Source: a virus. Taken from it: DNA of 26,426 bases. Numbering within the stretch: the stretch's first letter is position 1; each line of letters opens with the position of its first letter. The stretch is from positions 1 through 26,426 of IMG/VR virus record IMGVR_UViG_3300027851_000116; one strand, given 5' to 3'. Both the position numbers and the translations under genes were made by a program. A model generated the notes under the pieces. It worked only from the letters and a program-made list of their open reading frames with translations. It searched no databases and had not been told where the DNA came from. Positions 1-7,131 of this stretch are shown in pieces.

Positions 1-299
1 ATATGAGCGTTAGGTTCGCCAAGATCGCGACCAGTGGCCTGATGGCGCACCACCGCGCCAGCAAGATGCGTCGTAGCACTAGACCCATCCACGCCTCGCG
101 TGATCGTCAACGTGGTCCCAGCAGCAGCCGTCACCTCAACAATCTCCTCATCAACCGTGTCAGGCCCAATCACGAGAGTATACGGGCGCGATGAGGGAAA
201 CCCCGTCGTCGCCACAACAACCATCGTCGTCGCAGCGGCATTGATACCAGAATATAAAGTCGTCGGCTGTGCGACGCTAGAGAAGTAACGCAAACCCAT
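1..299 (-). CDS. Partial virion structural protein with a small beta domain (C terminus off the left edge)
   Basis: The reading frame opens with ATG at 299, preceded by AGGGAG, and runs off the left edge without a stop, giving at least 99 residues. It begins MGLRYFSSVAQPTTLYSGIN. The visible part has the pattern GINAAATTMVVVATTG, then EEIVEV, LTITRGVDGSSATTH and VVRH. This short all-beta pattern is frequent in phage connector, tail and baseplate proteins. The same pattern occurs near the N terminus of the neighbouring adaptor gene (315-1205), so the two proteins share a domain. It is the most distal gene of the leftward virion operon in this window and lies 15 bases after the adaptor stop. 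The exact role (neck, tail or baseplate) cannot be decided from the fragment. Confidence 0.75.
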   Translation of the reverse strand, partial: MGLRYFSSVAQPTTLYSGINAAATTMVVVATTGFPSSRPYTLVIGPDTVDEEIVEVTAAAGTTLTITRGVDGSSATTHLAGAVVRHQATGRDLGEPNAH

Positions 300-314
300 C
301 AGGGGCTCCCTAAA

Positions 315-1205
315 TCAGTAAGTGAAGTGTGCTCTAGTGGGGTACAGTTCAGACAGTTTCCGTGCCTCATCCAACAGGCGCACCTGAAACATTTGCATCA
401 ACCACTTCGCAGCAGTGATACCAGCATTCTGTGGGCGAGCGTTCGCACCAAACGCAGCCTCAGCAGACATGCCTGAAAAGTTCGAGATGTCAATGAACGT
501 CGCCAGGCGTGACGCCGCACCGAACCGGATCAAGTCCTCACATGACGACAGCAGGCCAGTCGTAGAGAAATCATCAGAACCAGTAGCCAGCACCGTGGGG
601 CGGGTCGCATACGTGATGTTCACGGTGCAACCAGGAATCAAAGCCTCATAGATCGATACGGTCTTCCCTGTCGGGAAAGACGTAGTATTAGCCGTGGAGT
701 CCATCCTATACCTGCGCACCGGCATCCACTCACCTGACCCAGACGTGTCCTTCGCGTCAATTGAGAGGATCATCGTAGCAACGGCAGGCAACGCATACGC
801 TGTAGTGGAAGGAGAATACGTGACAGTAGTAGACGCCGTGCCGAACAGGGTAGGGTACACTGAGTTGATCGTGTCATTAATCGCAGTCTTAACAGACGCG
901 CGAGGGAAAGACGGATTGAACGTGACCCGCACATTATCTGAATGTGTAGCAGCAGTCGTAGACTGATAGCCGCGACCATACGGGGGCAACGTCAACGTGA
1001 GTGCAGTATGATCCACACTATCCACGAGGAGGAGTTCCTCTTCCACTTCCACCACGCCACGAGCAGCACCCGTAGTATCGGCAACAACCAAGGTTGTGAC
1101 CGAGGCGTTAATGCCAGTCGTCAGGTACGTGCCAAGGTCACGTGAGCCAGAGAAGGACGACATTTGCTGCAACGTCGCATCAATCAAACCAGTCAAAGTA
1201 GACAT
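315..1205 (-). CDS. Head-tail adaptor/connector-like protein, 296 aa
   Basis: The frame starts at ATG 1205 and stops with TGA at 315. The N terminus (MSTLTGLIDATLQQMSSFSG) is a short helix. Residues about 28-95 form a beta domain (GINASVTTLVVADTTG, EEELLLVD, GRGYQSTTAATHSDNVRV). The middle is threonine/serine-rich beta sequence. The C terminus is helical (CEDLIRFGAASRLATF, then RLLDEARKLSELYPTRAHF). This order, an early helix plus a C-terminal helical segment ending in a positively charged LDEARK stretch, is what I associate with podovirus-type adaptor proteins below the portal, but that is family memory and not an alignment. The position after the capsid genes fits a connector. It could instead be another neck protein. 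Confidence 0.6.
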   Translation of the reverse strand: MSTLTGLIDATLQQMSSFSGSRDLGTYLTTGINASVTTLVVADTTGAARGVVEVEEELLLVDSVDHTALTLTLPPYGRGYQSTTAATHSDNVRVTFNPSFPRASVKTAINDTINSVYPTLFGTASTTVTYSPSTTAYALPAVATMILSIDAKDTSGSGEWMPVRRYRMDSTANTTSFPTGKTVSIYEALIPGCTVNITYATRPTVLATGSDDFSTTGLLSSCEDLIRFGAASRLATFIDISNFSGMSAEAAFGANARPQNAGITAAKWLMQMFQVRLLDEARKLSELYPTRAHFTY

Positions 1206-1211
1206 ACAGAT

Positions 1212-1541
1212 TCAGTCCTTCATGTTAGCGAACTTCGCCGTGTTCTCATTCACAATCAACTTCGACGGAGCATCAACACCCGAATCGTACGGGCGACCAA
1301 GAAGCCGCGAAGCACGCTCCGCGTCCTTAATCTTCGCCATCGTCGTACCAGAAGGCCAAATACCGTTCGCGCGAGCATTCGCGTACGCCGACAGTTCCTT
1401 CTTCGTCTGATCGAAGACAGGGGCAAGCGGCGAGTTGAAACTCGCCGCCGCCACCTGCACACCAATATCACTCAAGCACTCAGCGTAAGAACTATGATCC
1501 TTAGACTTGCAGCCAGAGCGACAGTCCTCACCAAGCACCAT
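1212..1541 (-). CDS. Conserved phage protein with paired N-terminal cysteines, 109 aa
   Basis: I chose ATG at 1541, one base after the stop of the upstream gene (the two codons read TGA-T-ATG). The longer upstream extension of this frame is leucine-rich and lies antiparallel in composition to the real gene beside it. The protein begins MVLGEDCRSGCKSKDHSSY with AEC shortly after, so it has three to four cysteines in the first 25 residues. Further on it carries ELSAYANARANGIWPSGTTM followed by a helix. The combination of a CxSGC-type start and an ARANGI.P.GT segment recurs in small proteins near actinophage capsid genes as I remember them. No function is known to me. It may bind a metal or be a minor virion component. 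Confidence 0.7.
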   Translation of the reverse strand: MVLGEDCRSGCKSKDHSSYAECLSDIGVQVAAASFNSPLAPVFDQTKKELSAYANARANGIWPSGTTMAKIKDAERASRLLGRPYDSGVDAPSKLIVNENTAKFANMKD

Positions 1542-1542
1542 A

Positions 1543-2247
1543 TCAGGCAGCCTCGTATGAGCCAGACACGTAAATGATGTCACCAGTAGCCCAAGTGAAC
1601 GGCACAGTCGTAGAAAGAGTAGTCCACACACCGGCAGTACCAGGAGAAGAAACCGTGGCAACGGTAGTAGACGAATAGCGACCAACAGCACCGTAATAGG
1701 TAGTGGCGGATACGTCATAGAACTCGGCAATGACCGGCTGATTCGACGTAGCGGCAGCGGTCACTGGGAGAGTGAATGTCACGTTAGCTGACGCACCAGC
1801 AGTAGTAGAACCGAACGTGAGTGAAGCCTCCCAAAAGACACGCTTACCCACCTGATTGTACTTACCCGCAATGACACCATCACCGATAGTGAAACCACCA
1901 AGCGTCGGCGTATATGCCACGCCAGTACCCAATTCAGTGAACGAGACAGTATTAGCCTCGGGGAACGTAGGCCCAAACGACAGAACCTTATCCTCCGAGA
2001 TGCGCTGCGCCAATGTCGAACCGACACCACCAGCAATCTCAATACCGCCACGCTTCACCGAGATGACATAGTCATCATCGGACGCCAAGTAGTAGCGTTT
2101 CGTTGCCGTGATCGCGTCAGGGAAACTGACACTGGACTGCAAAGCCGCGTCACTATAGACAGTGAGCGCAGCACCCGACGAGCGGGTGATGGTAACGTTC
2201 AGCGTGCCTGGAATGTCGTACCGTACAATAATTGACCCACCGGCCAT
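1543..2247 (-). CDS. Fibre or capsid-decoration-like protein, 234 aa
   Basis: Translation most likely begins at ATG 2247, because GGGAGG sits 7 bases upstream; an earlier in-frame GTG-type start at 2262 has no better site. The N-terminal part (MAGGSIIVRYDIPGTLNVTI, then SGAALTVYSDAALQSSVSFP and YYLASDDDYVISVKRGG) looks like a small anchoring beta domain. The C-terminal 115 residues (YTPTLGGFTIGDGVIAGKYN, then VGKRVFWEASLTFGSTT and PFTWATGDIIYVSGSYEA) follow a pattern found in phage fibre tips: a constant-then-variable jelly-roll-like beta fold after a YTPTL linker. Its place between the connector candidate and adaptor, close to the capsid gene, suggests a head fibre or decoration protein. A tail fibre is the alternative. 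Confidence 0.6.
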   Translation of the reverse strand: MAGGSIIVRYDIPGTLNVTITRSSGAALTVYSDAALQSSVSFPDAITATKRYYLASDDDYVISVKRGGIEIAGGVGSTLAQRISEDKVLSFGPTFPEANTVSFTELGTGVAYTPTLGGFTIGDGVIAGKYNQVGKRVFWEASLTFGSTTAGASANVTFTLPVTAAATSNQPVIAEFYDVSATTYYGAVGRYSSTTVATVSSPGTAGVWTTLSTTVPFTWATGDIIYVSGSYEAA

Positions 2248-2310
2248 AACAAAGCCTCCCAAGGCTAGAATTGTTTGAGCGAGCCGGTTAAGGCCCGGTA
2301 GAAAAAGTTT

Positions 2311-2592
2311 TTAAGAAACGTACGAGCCGTAACCAGCAGATACCAGTTCCGTGTAAATGTCATCCGCTATGGCCTGTATGTAGCCACCACGCAACACCAG
2401 CGTGGAGTTCGCAACGTCTGTGTCGGTGAGGATCATGCGCTCCGCGTACACGCCACCACCAGACCTGCAAAGACTAATGCCTTTATCAACCCACAGGGGT
2501 GGGTTGTGGCCCGTGTAGACGCGCTGCGCGTATGTACCAAGCCAAGTATGCGCCACTGTCAACCACCACCGTGTATTGTGCGAATGAACCAA
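2311..2592 (-). CDS. Small head-tail connector candidate, 93 aa, start uncertain
   Basis: The frame stops with TAA-type signal at 2311 and is open back to 2655, but the first 60 bases of that stretch form a strong hairpin, so the true start is probably after it. There is no in-frame ATG near the beginning; TTG at 2592 or GTG at 2556 are the best options and neither has a good ribosome binding site. The protein reads AHTWLGTYAQRVYTGHNPPL, then GGGVYAERMILTDTDVANST and GGYIQAIADDIYTELVSAGY. It does not look like a frame shadow. The small size and position directly after the capsid gene suggest a connector or stopper, which is inference only. Confidence 0.5.
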   Translation of the reverse strand: MVHSHNTRWWLTVAHTWLGTYAQRVYTGHNPPLWVDKGISLCRSGGGVYAERMILTDTDVANSTLVLRGGYIQAIADDIYTELVSAGYGSYVS

Positions 2593-2610
2593 GAAAAGGT
2601 GCAGAATGCC

Positions 2611-2649
2611 CGCAGGCCCGCTAACCCCTCGTGAGGGCGCGGGCCTGCG
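2611..2649 (-). terminator. Strong hairpin after the capsid gene, probable (partial) terminator
   Basis: On the minus strand CGCAGGCCCGC (2649-2639) pairs perfectly with GCGGGCCTGCG (2621-2611). Inside the loop CCCTC pairs with GAGGG around a two-base turn. The hairpin begins 13 bases after the capsid stop codon. A T-rich stretch (TTTTCTT) follows about 12 bases downstream at 2598-2592, further away than in a textbook terminator. It may reduce transcription into the following genes or protect the 3' end of the capsid message. Confidence 0.6.
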
Positions 2650-2661
2650 AAGCAAACTCGA

Positions 2662-3579
2662 TCAGATGCTTGAAGTCGATTCGATACGGTACAAGCAAGC
2701 CTCACGGAAACGAGACCAACCCAGAATGCCGTACCAAGAAATCGGACGGAAACGCATCAAATTATCCGTCACGGGACCAATCACCACACCCGGCTCAACA
2801 GCAACCGCTTCCGCGAGTGCCTCCTTACCGGCAATAATGGTGCGGTACACGCGAGCTGACGAAGTACCGTCAGTAGCTGAGTACGCGCGAGGTGTCTCAA
2901 TCCAGTACGAGCCACCGAACGTGCCAGTGACCAGTGCCTTCAAGTCATCACTCATCGTGTACTTGTTGGTGTCTTCCCACGCGAGCGCGCCAGTCTCACC
3001 ACGAATATCGTAGGTCACAGACGGATGCGCGTAAGTGGCGAACAAACCACCATTACGAGGAATAGCCTTACCGCCACGCAGGTACGCGACAGACTTGCGC
3101 ACGAGTGCGCCAGTGATGTTATCGCCAGCGGCAACGTCAGCGGTGGCAGCGTTACCTGTACCACCGTAGAGGACGTTCGTGCCAGCGATCAACGGAACCT
3201 GAACGAGCGAATCAATCGAATCGAGCATGTTGTACGCCACAAGATCAGCGACAGCAGGATCAACATCGGAGAAAGCCAGTTCACGCAGGCGACGAGTCGA
3301 AGTGACAGTGTTACCCTTTTCGAGTAGCGTCACAGTCACAGTAGACACGTCAGAGACGGCCACAGGGGTCGTGTCAGTGCCTTCCGTGAGAGTGGACGTA
3401 GCAGCCGCAAGATCGGAGTACAGGCTGAACACAACCGATGAACCAGGCATTGCCTGTTGCACGGGGCGAGTGTCAGCGAGCATCCGATACTGCGGTTCGC
3501 TACGCAACGCCATGCGAACATAGCGGTCATACGCGGTCTTAACTAGACCGGCGAGAGCAGTGGCATCAGTGAGAGCCAT
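2662..3579 (-). CDS. Major capsid protein, N4-gp56-like family, 305 aa
   Basis: This is the main shell protein of the head. It starts MALTDATALAGLVKTAYDRY, and residues 15-60 hold the helical arm followed by PVQQAMPGSSVVFSLYSDL. The stretch TVTLLEKGNTVTSTRRLREL followed by FSDVDPAVADLVAYNMLDSI is characteristic of the N4-gp56-like group of HK97-fold capsid proteins. Later parts include GGLFATYAHPSVTYDIRGE and AVAVEPGVVIGPVTDNLMRF. The length of about 300 residues fits that family. Translation signals are the strongest in the window: AAGGAGGTGA lies 10 bases before ATG 3579, as expected for the most abundant virion protein. The scaffold gene lies just upstream and a hairpin just downstream. 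Confidence 0.9.
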   Translation of the reverse strand: MALTDATALAGLVKTAYDRYVRMALRSEPQYRMLADTRPVQQAMPGSSVVFSLYSDLAAATSTLTEGTDTTPVAVSDVSTVTVTLLEKGNTVTSTRRLRELAFSDVDPAVADLVAYNMLDSIDSLVQVPLIAGTNVLYGGTGNAATADVAAGDNITGALVRKSVAYLRGGKAIPRNGGLFATYAHPSVTYDIRGETGALAWEDTNKYTMSDDLKALVTGTFGGSYWIETPRAYSATDGTSSARVYRTIIAGKEALAEAVAVEPGVVIGPVTDNLMRFRPISWYGILGWSRFREACLYRIESTSSI

Positions 3580-3589
3580 ATGCTTGCTT

Positions 3590-3599
3590 CACCTCCTTC
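3590..3599 (-). promoter_or_regulatory. Near-perfect ribosome binding site of the capsid gene
   Basis: The minus strand reads AAGGAGGTGA here, fully complementary to the 3' end of bacterial 16S rRNA and placed 10 bases before the capsid ATG. Other genes of the operon have weaker sites or rely on overlapping stop and start codons. Confidence 0.85.
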
Positions 3600-3625
3600 A
3601 AGGTGATAGTTGGGATTTGGTTTTC

Positions 3626-4138
3626 CTACCCAGTGAACGCGAGAACCGGACCGTTAGGATTGCCATGGAGGATCGTGTTCAACTCTTCAACCGTCTGTGC
3701 CGCTTCAATGCGGGCTGCCAGTTGCGCGGGGTCTCCGCTATACTGGGAGCCGCCCGCTTGCGCGTCAGCGATCTGTTGGAGCCGAGCAAGTTCCGCAGCG
3801 GTCTCATCAGGGTCAGTGCTGGTTTGCTGGGTAGTGGATTGAGTAGCGGCTGCACCGAACAGTGCACCATTCTCCTCAACCCATGCCGTCACTTCATCTT
3901 CCGAGGTGACGGTTTCGGGAATAAACTTGGCGATAGCCTCATTCAAACCCTTGGACGTGAGAACGTCCTTAACGGAACGTGAACGCACACTGCCCTTCAA
4001 CACAGAAGCCTCAGACGCGAGCGCCTTATTGTCTGCCTTGAGTTTGTTGTACGCCTTACGCAAGTCTGCGAAGCTCTTACCCTGATCGCCGTCGCCATCA
4101 AAGTCCGGATCTTCCCAGTCGTCGTTCTGTTGTCCCAT
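3626..4138 (-). CDS. Capsid scaffolding protein, 170 aa
   Basis: The start is ATG 4138 (MGQQNDDWEDPDFDGDGDQG), with AGGGAG 6 bases upstream; the longer open frame before it lies in the structured non-coding gap. The first 20 residues are strongly acidic. Residues about 22-60 are a charged coiled coil (FADLRKAYNKLKADNKALAS). The middle has SVKDVLTSKGLNEAIAKFIP, then EVTAWVEENGALFG. The C terminus is alanine/glutamine-rich with a predicted helix (AARIEAAQTVEELNTILHG) and a short tail. The acidic start, coiled coil, small size and position directly before the capsid gene are typical of scaffolds that direct shell assembly and leave before DNA packaging. No protease domain is visible. Confidence 0.8.
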   Translation of the reverse strand: MGQQNDDWEDPDFDGDGDQGKSFADLRKAYNKLKADNKALASEASVLKGSVRSRSVKDVLTSKGLNEAIAKFIPETVTSEDEVTAWVEENGALFGAAATQSTTQQTSTDPDETAAELARLQQIADAQAGGSQYSGDPAQLAARIEAAQTVEELNTILHGNPNGPVLAFTG

Positions 4139-4466
4139 TTCATACTCCCTATTTCTCATCTTGTTGAGGTGATTTGCGCAGACCACGGGAACCCTCGGGG
4201 AAGGGCTCTCGGCTTCTGCTACTCGACTTGTACAATGACCAGGGCGAGTGTGTCTGGTCATGTCTATGGGGCAGTTCCGTACCATTTCCGGTACGCTTCT
4301 GCCGGTGCCTATCTGAATATACTGATAGTCCGCGACTACCGGAATATGCCGATAAGTATGCAGATTCTTGGCTAATAGGCTACAAAGCGGGTACTAATCG
4401 GGTAAAAGTCCCGTATCGTGGCGTTAAGTTGATATGATCAATTACATTGCTTACGTACATATCAAC
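4139..4466 (-). promoter_or_regulatory. 328-base gene-free leader before scaffold/capsid genes, rich in inverted repeats
   Basis: No convincing gene lies here on either strand. Five inverted repeats are visible: ATGACCAG/CTGGTCAT (4235-4242 with 4254-4261), CGTACC/GGTACG (4278-4283 with 4290-4295), TTCCGGTA/TACCGGAA (4286-4293 with 4337-4344), CTATC/GATAG nested inside it (4309-4313 with 4324-4328), and TAGTC/GACTA. The second and third share bases 4286-4295 and cannot form together. At the upstream end AAGTTGATATG/CATATCAACTT (4426-4436 with 4458-4468) overlaps the stop of the preceding gene, and CTTACGTAC occurs twice (4450-4458, 4466-4474). A late promoter plus a structured 5' leader is the simplest reading; I could not identify a canonical promoter. 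Confidence 0.55.
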
Positions 4467-5468
4467 TTACGTACGAATGCGCGAGAGCGTGCCAGTCCTA
4501 GCAGCACCAGACCCGGTGAAGCGGGCCTGCTCACGCTGCCTACGAGCCTGCGAAGCCAACTGGCCAGCGGTATCACCAAGCAGTTCACTAGACAAAGTAG
4601 ACTCACGCACAAACTCGGTCTGATCAATCGACGCAAGACGGGTCTGCTCATCAGCGAGCTGGCCCAACTTCTGGAACTGCTCCTGCTGCGCCTGCACCTG
4701 ATCAGCGCCGATACGGTTATACTGGTCACCGAGCGTCCCACCGAGTTGCTCAGCGAGAGACCTGTCTACGGTGAAGCCGTACTGTGCGGCACTACCAGCA
4801 GCGAGCGCTGCCTTCGACTGCTTCTCAAGCAAAGCCTGTCCACGGTCAGCGTCAAGCACATACGCGATAAGGTTACCCTTATCCACACCGTAAAAGTCCT
4901 GCATGGCCTTAGAAATCTCGGGCCTGCCGTTCACGAACGTCTCAGCAGTTTGCACCCTATCGTCAAGTTCCTTCACCGACACGCCACCGGAAATCAGTTT
5001 CCCGAAATCCTCAGGGCCGTCAAAGAACTCAGTCGGGACACCATACGACTGAAGCACGCCCCTATAGGCGCGCTCCTGCGAAATATATTCAGCCTCACTA
5101 ATGGCCTGCCCGCGCGCAATCAAAGCCGTCATACCAGGGAAGCGAGTCTTATATGCCTGCGTGTTACGCAGTTCAATCTGAATCCAAGCAGGTGACTTGT
5201 CCTCCTGTGCCCAGCCACGTATCTGAGCCGACAGGCCAGTGCCATCCACGTCAATGCCGTAGCCGCGTAGGGCGGAAGTCATCTCATCGAAAGCACTATT
5301 TCTTGACCTCTGTAAAGCCTCAGCATAGCCGTTACTACCCGAACTACCCTGCGTGGTCGTTTGGCCCGGAGGAGGGCTTACAGGGGCCGTCTGGCCCATT
5401 CTCTGCCAAGTCTCCCAATCATAACCAGAAGCCAATGCTAGACCAAGTTCGCTATAGTCCACGCTCAC
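4467..5468 (-). CDS. Probable internal virion protein, 333 aa
   Basis: The frame begins with GTG at 5468 (MSVDYSELGLALASGYDWET), overlapping the previous stop by four bases in a GTGA arrangement. Residues about 25-45 are a proline/glutamine/serine/glycine linker. The rest is helical, with segments such as YAEALQRSRNSAFDEMTSAL, YISQERAYRGVLQSYGVPTE and QAQQEQFQKLGQLADEQTRL. The end is basic (QARRQREQARFTGSGAARTG). I do not recognise a family. It belongs to a run of three medium-sized genes that follow the 1602-residue gene and precede scaffold and capsid. That place is often used for proteins packed in the head and ejected with DNA, which is an inference from position and composition. Confidence 0.75.
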   Translation of the reverse strand: MSVDYSELGLALASGYDWETWQRMGQTAPVSPPPGQTTTQGSSGSNGYAEALQRSRNSAFDEMTSALRGYGIDVDGTGLSAQIRGWAQEDKSPAWIQIELRNTQAYKTRFPGMTALIARGQAISEAEYISQERAYRGVLQSYGVPTEFFDGPEDFGKLISGGVSVKELDDRVQTAETFVNGRPEISKAMQDFYGVDKGNLIAYVLDADRGQALLEKQSKAALAAGSAAQYGFTVDRSLAEQLGGTLGDQYNRIGADQVQAQQEQFQKLGQLADEQTRLASIDQTEFVRESTLSSELLGDTAGQLASQARRQREQARFTGSGAARTGTLSRIRT

Positions 5469-6400
5469 TGCGAACCCCCATAACCGAACATCGCCAACAC
5501 CGACTGAGTGAGCTGCCCCACCTGGTCAGAGGCTTGCTTCGTGTACTGCCAGCGCGGGTCCTTCTTCAAAGCCTTCTGGAAATCCCACAAACCCATCGCG
5601 GCAGGCTTACCCTTATCGTCCACGCCACCCAGCGCCTGCTGAATGTACGGGTCCGACAGACTGATCTGCTCCGCAGGAATCTCAAGGACATCCTGCATCT
5701 TCTGCAAATATGGTGAAGCGATATCGGAAGCGTCCTCACCTGACAGGATGCGCTCACCGAAAATGGGGAACGCTGACGCCGCGTGGCGGCGAATCTCCGT
5801 CAAATAGTCACCAATCACAGCCTCACCAGTGGCAACCCTGCGCACGGCACTATTGTAGTATTCGTCCGAGTAGGTGACACCATTCTTCGCGGCAGTGGCC
5901 CGCAACTGCTCCACGAACTTACCCGCAGCGCCCTTAGAATAATCCAAGTAGCCAGCAAGTTTCTCCGTGAGGAACTGTTGACGGTTCGGCTCGAACCAGC
6001 CACCCATCAAATACTGCTCAGTCAGGGAACTTAGGGTACCCTCATCAAGCATAGCACCAGCCGCGACAGCGGCCTGCTTCACCTGCGAGCGGGCAGTGTT
6101 CACCTGTTCCGTGAACGCGGCACCACCAGCGGCCTGCGACTCAAGGAAGTTACGGGCAAACGTGCTATTCTCACGATACCAAGTAGTGTTCTTCAACGCA
6201 TTATCGAACAGGGCCTTACCAGTGGCCCCGTTCTCAAACCAGCCCTCAGTGGAAGCCTTAGTGAACAAGTCCTCAATTTCACCATTAGACTGCACGAAAG
6301 CCCAGTTCACACCAGCAAGAGCAGCCGCCTCCTCGGGAGAGAGCGTGTCAGCTACGGGAACCGTTGGGGTCTTAGGTTTCGGCTTGCGTGTTTCGGCCAT
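5465..6400 (-). CDS. Probable internal virion protein, 311 aa
   Basis: ATG 6400 overlaps the upstream stop by one base (TGATG). The first 20 residues are lysine/proline/threonine-rich (MAETRKPKPKTPTVPVADTL). The remainder is predicted mostly helical, for example NWAFVQSNGEIEDLFTKAST, TFARNFLESQAAGGAAFTEQ and YYNSAVRRVATGEAVIGDYL, and ends in a glycine-containing hydrophobic tail (SVLAMFGYGGSQ). No enzyme motif is visible. Like its neighbours it has a charged, flexible N terminus and long helices, so the three may form one assembly. Position between the 1602-residue protein and the scaffold suggests a virion component. Confidence 0.75.
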   Translation of the reverse strand: MAETRKPKPKTPTVPVADTLSPEEAAALAGVNWAFVQSNGEIEDLFTKASTEGWFENGATGKALFDNALKNTTWYRENSTFARNFLESQAAGGAAFTEQVNTARSQVKQAAVAAGAMLDEGTLSSLTEQYLMGGWFEPNRQQFLTEKLAGYLDYSKGAAGKFVEQLRATAAKNGVTYSDEYYNSAVRRVATGEAVIGDYLTEIRRHAASAFPIFGERILSGEDASDIASPYLQKMQDVLEIPAEQISLSDPYIQQALGGVDDKGKPAAMGLWDFQKALKKDPRWQYTKQASDQVGQLTQSVLAMFGYGGSQ

Positions 6401-7131
6401 CAGATAAGCCTCTCCTGGTCGCCCTGCTTAATAGCATCAGCAAGCCAACTCAAACCAGTCGTAGCAGCCTGCGTCTCCGCGAAGCCCTCCTGGCCCTTCA
6501 CAAAATCCTCAGCCAAACCAGCAGCAGCCTGCGCACCGAAACCACCAGACACAGTCGTGGAATGCTTACCATTAGGTGTGGACACAGTCGGATTCTTCCG
6601 CTCCATACTGTTCAACAATTTACGGAACTCTTTACGCTGCACCTCATCAGGGGTGGACCCGAAATACTTACCGTAAAAGTCGTCCACGATAGCGTCCGCG
6701 TCAGCGGCAGTAGAAATGTTCGTTTGCGACGTTGGCCCCATGTACGCACCAGGACCACCAGCGCCCTTACGGACGCCAGCCTCAGTGAGCAGGAAATCGT
6801 TAATGTCCATCGTGTCACGGAAGTTCGACGCATCCTCAATGGCCTTACCCCACGCCGAATACACGGTGTTGAACGTGCCATCGTTCGCGTAACCGGCAGC
6901 CTTCAACACACGGGCCTGCGCGGCAAACCGCGCTGGCTCATTCTTGTACCAACTGACCAGCGCACCCTTCACCTGGGCGACAGTGGCGACAGCAAGTTTA
7001 CCCGTCTGTTCCGAATACCAACCGACTAGCCCAGCAGACGAACTAGAACCACTAGAGCCACCCTGTTGGAGTAGGACGGAACCGGAGCCCTCAACAGCAT
7101 CATCGACACCGTTCTTATTCAAATCAGCCAT
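6400..7131 (-). CDS. Probable internal virion protein, 243 aa
   Basis: ATG 7131 overlaps the stop of the 1602-residue gene in a TGATG junction, so the two are translationally coupled. It starts MADLNKNGVDDAVEGSGSVL; DLNKNGVDDAVE resembles an EF-hand-like or dockerin-type calcium loop (D-x-N-x-N-G-x-x-D) but only one copy is present. A serine/glycine linker follows at about residues 24-33. Helical segments then include FAAQARVLKAAGYANDGTFN and KEFRKLLNSMERKNPTVSTP. The end is rich in alanine, glutamine and glycine. I do not recognise a family. It is the first of three similar-sized genes before the scaffold and is probably a virion protein. Confidence 0.75.
   Translation of the reverse strand: MADLNKNGVDDAVEGSGSVLLQQGGSSGSSSSAGLVGWYSEQTGKLAVATVAQVKGALVSWYKNEPARFAAQARVLKAAGYANDGTFNTVYSAWGKAIEDASNFRDTMDINDFLLTEAGVRKGAGGPGAYMGPTSQTNISTAADADAIVDDFYGKYFGSTPDEVQRKEFRKLLNSMERKNPTVSTPNGKHSTTVSGGFGAQAAAGLAEDFVKGQEGFAETQAATTGLSWLADAIKQGDQERLI

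Noticed and set aside
4130-4437. Short plus-strand frames in the gap before the scaffold gene
   Set aside because: They cross the inverted repeats, lack ribosome sites and point against all neighbouring genes.
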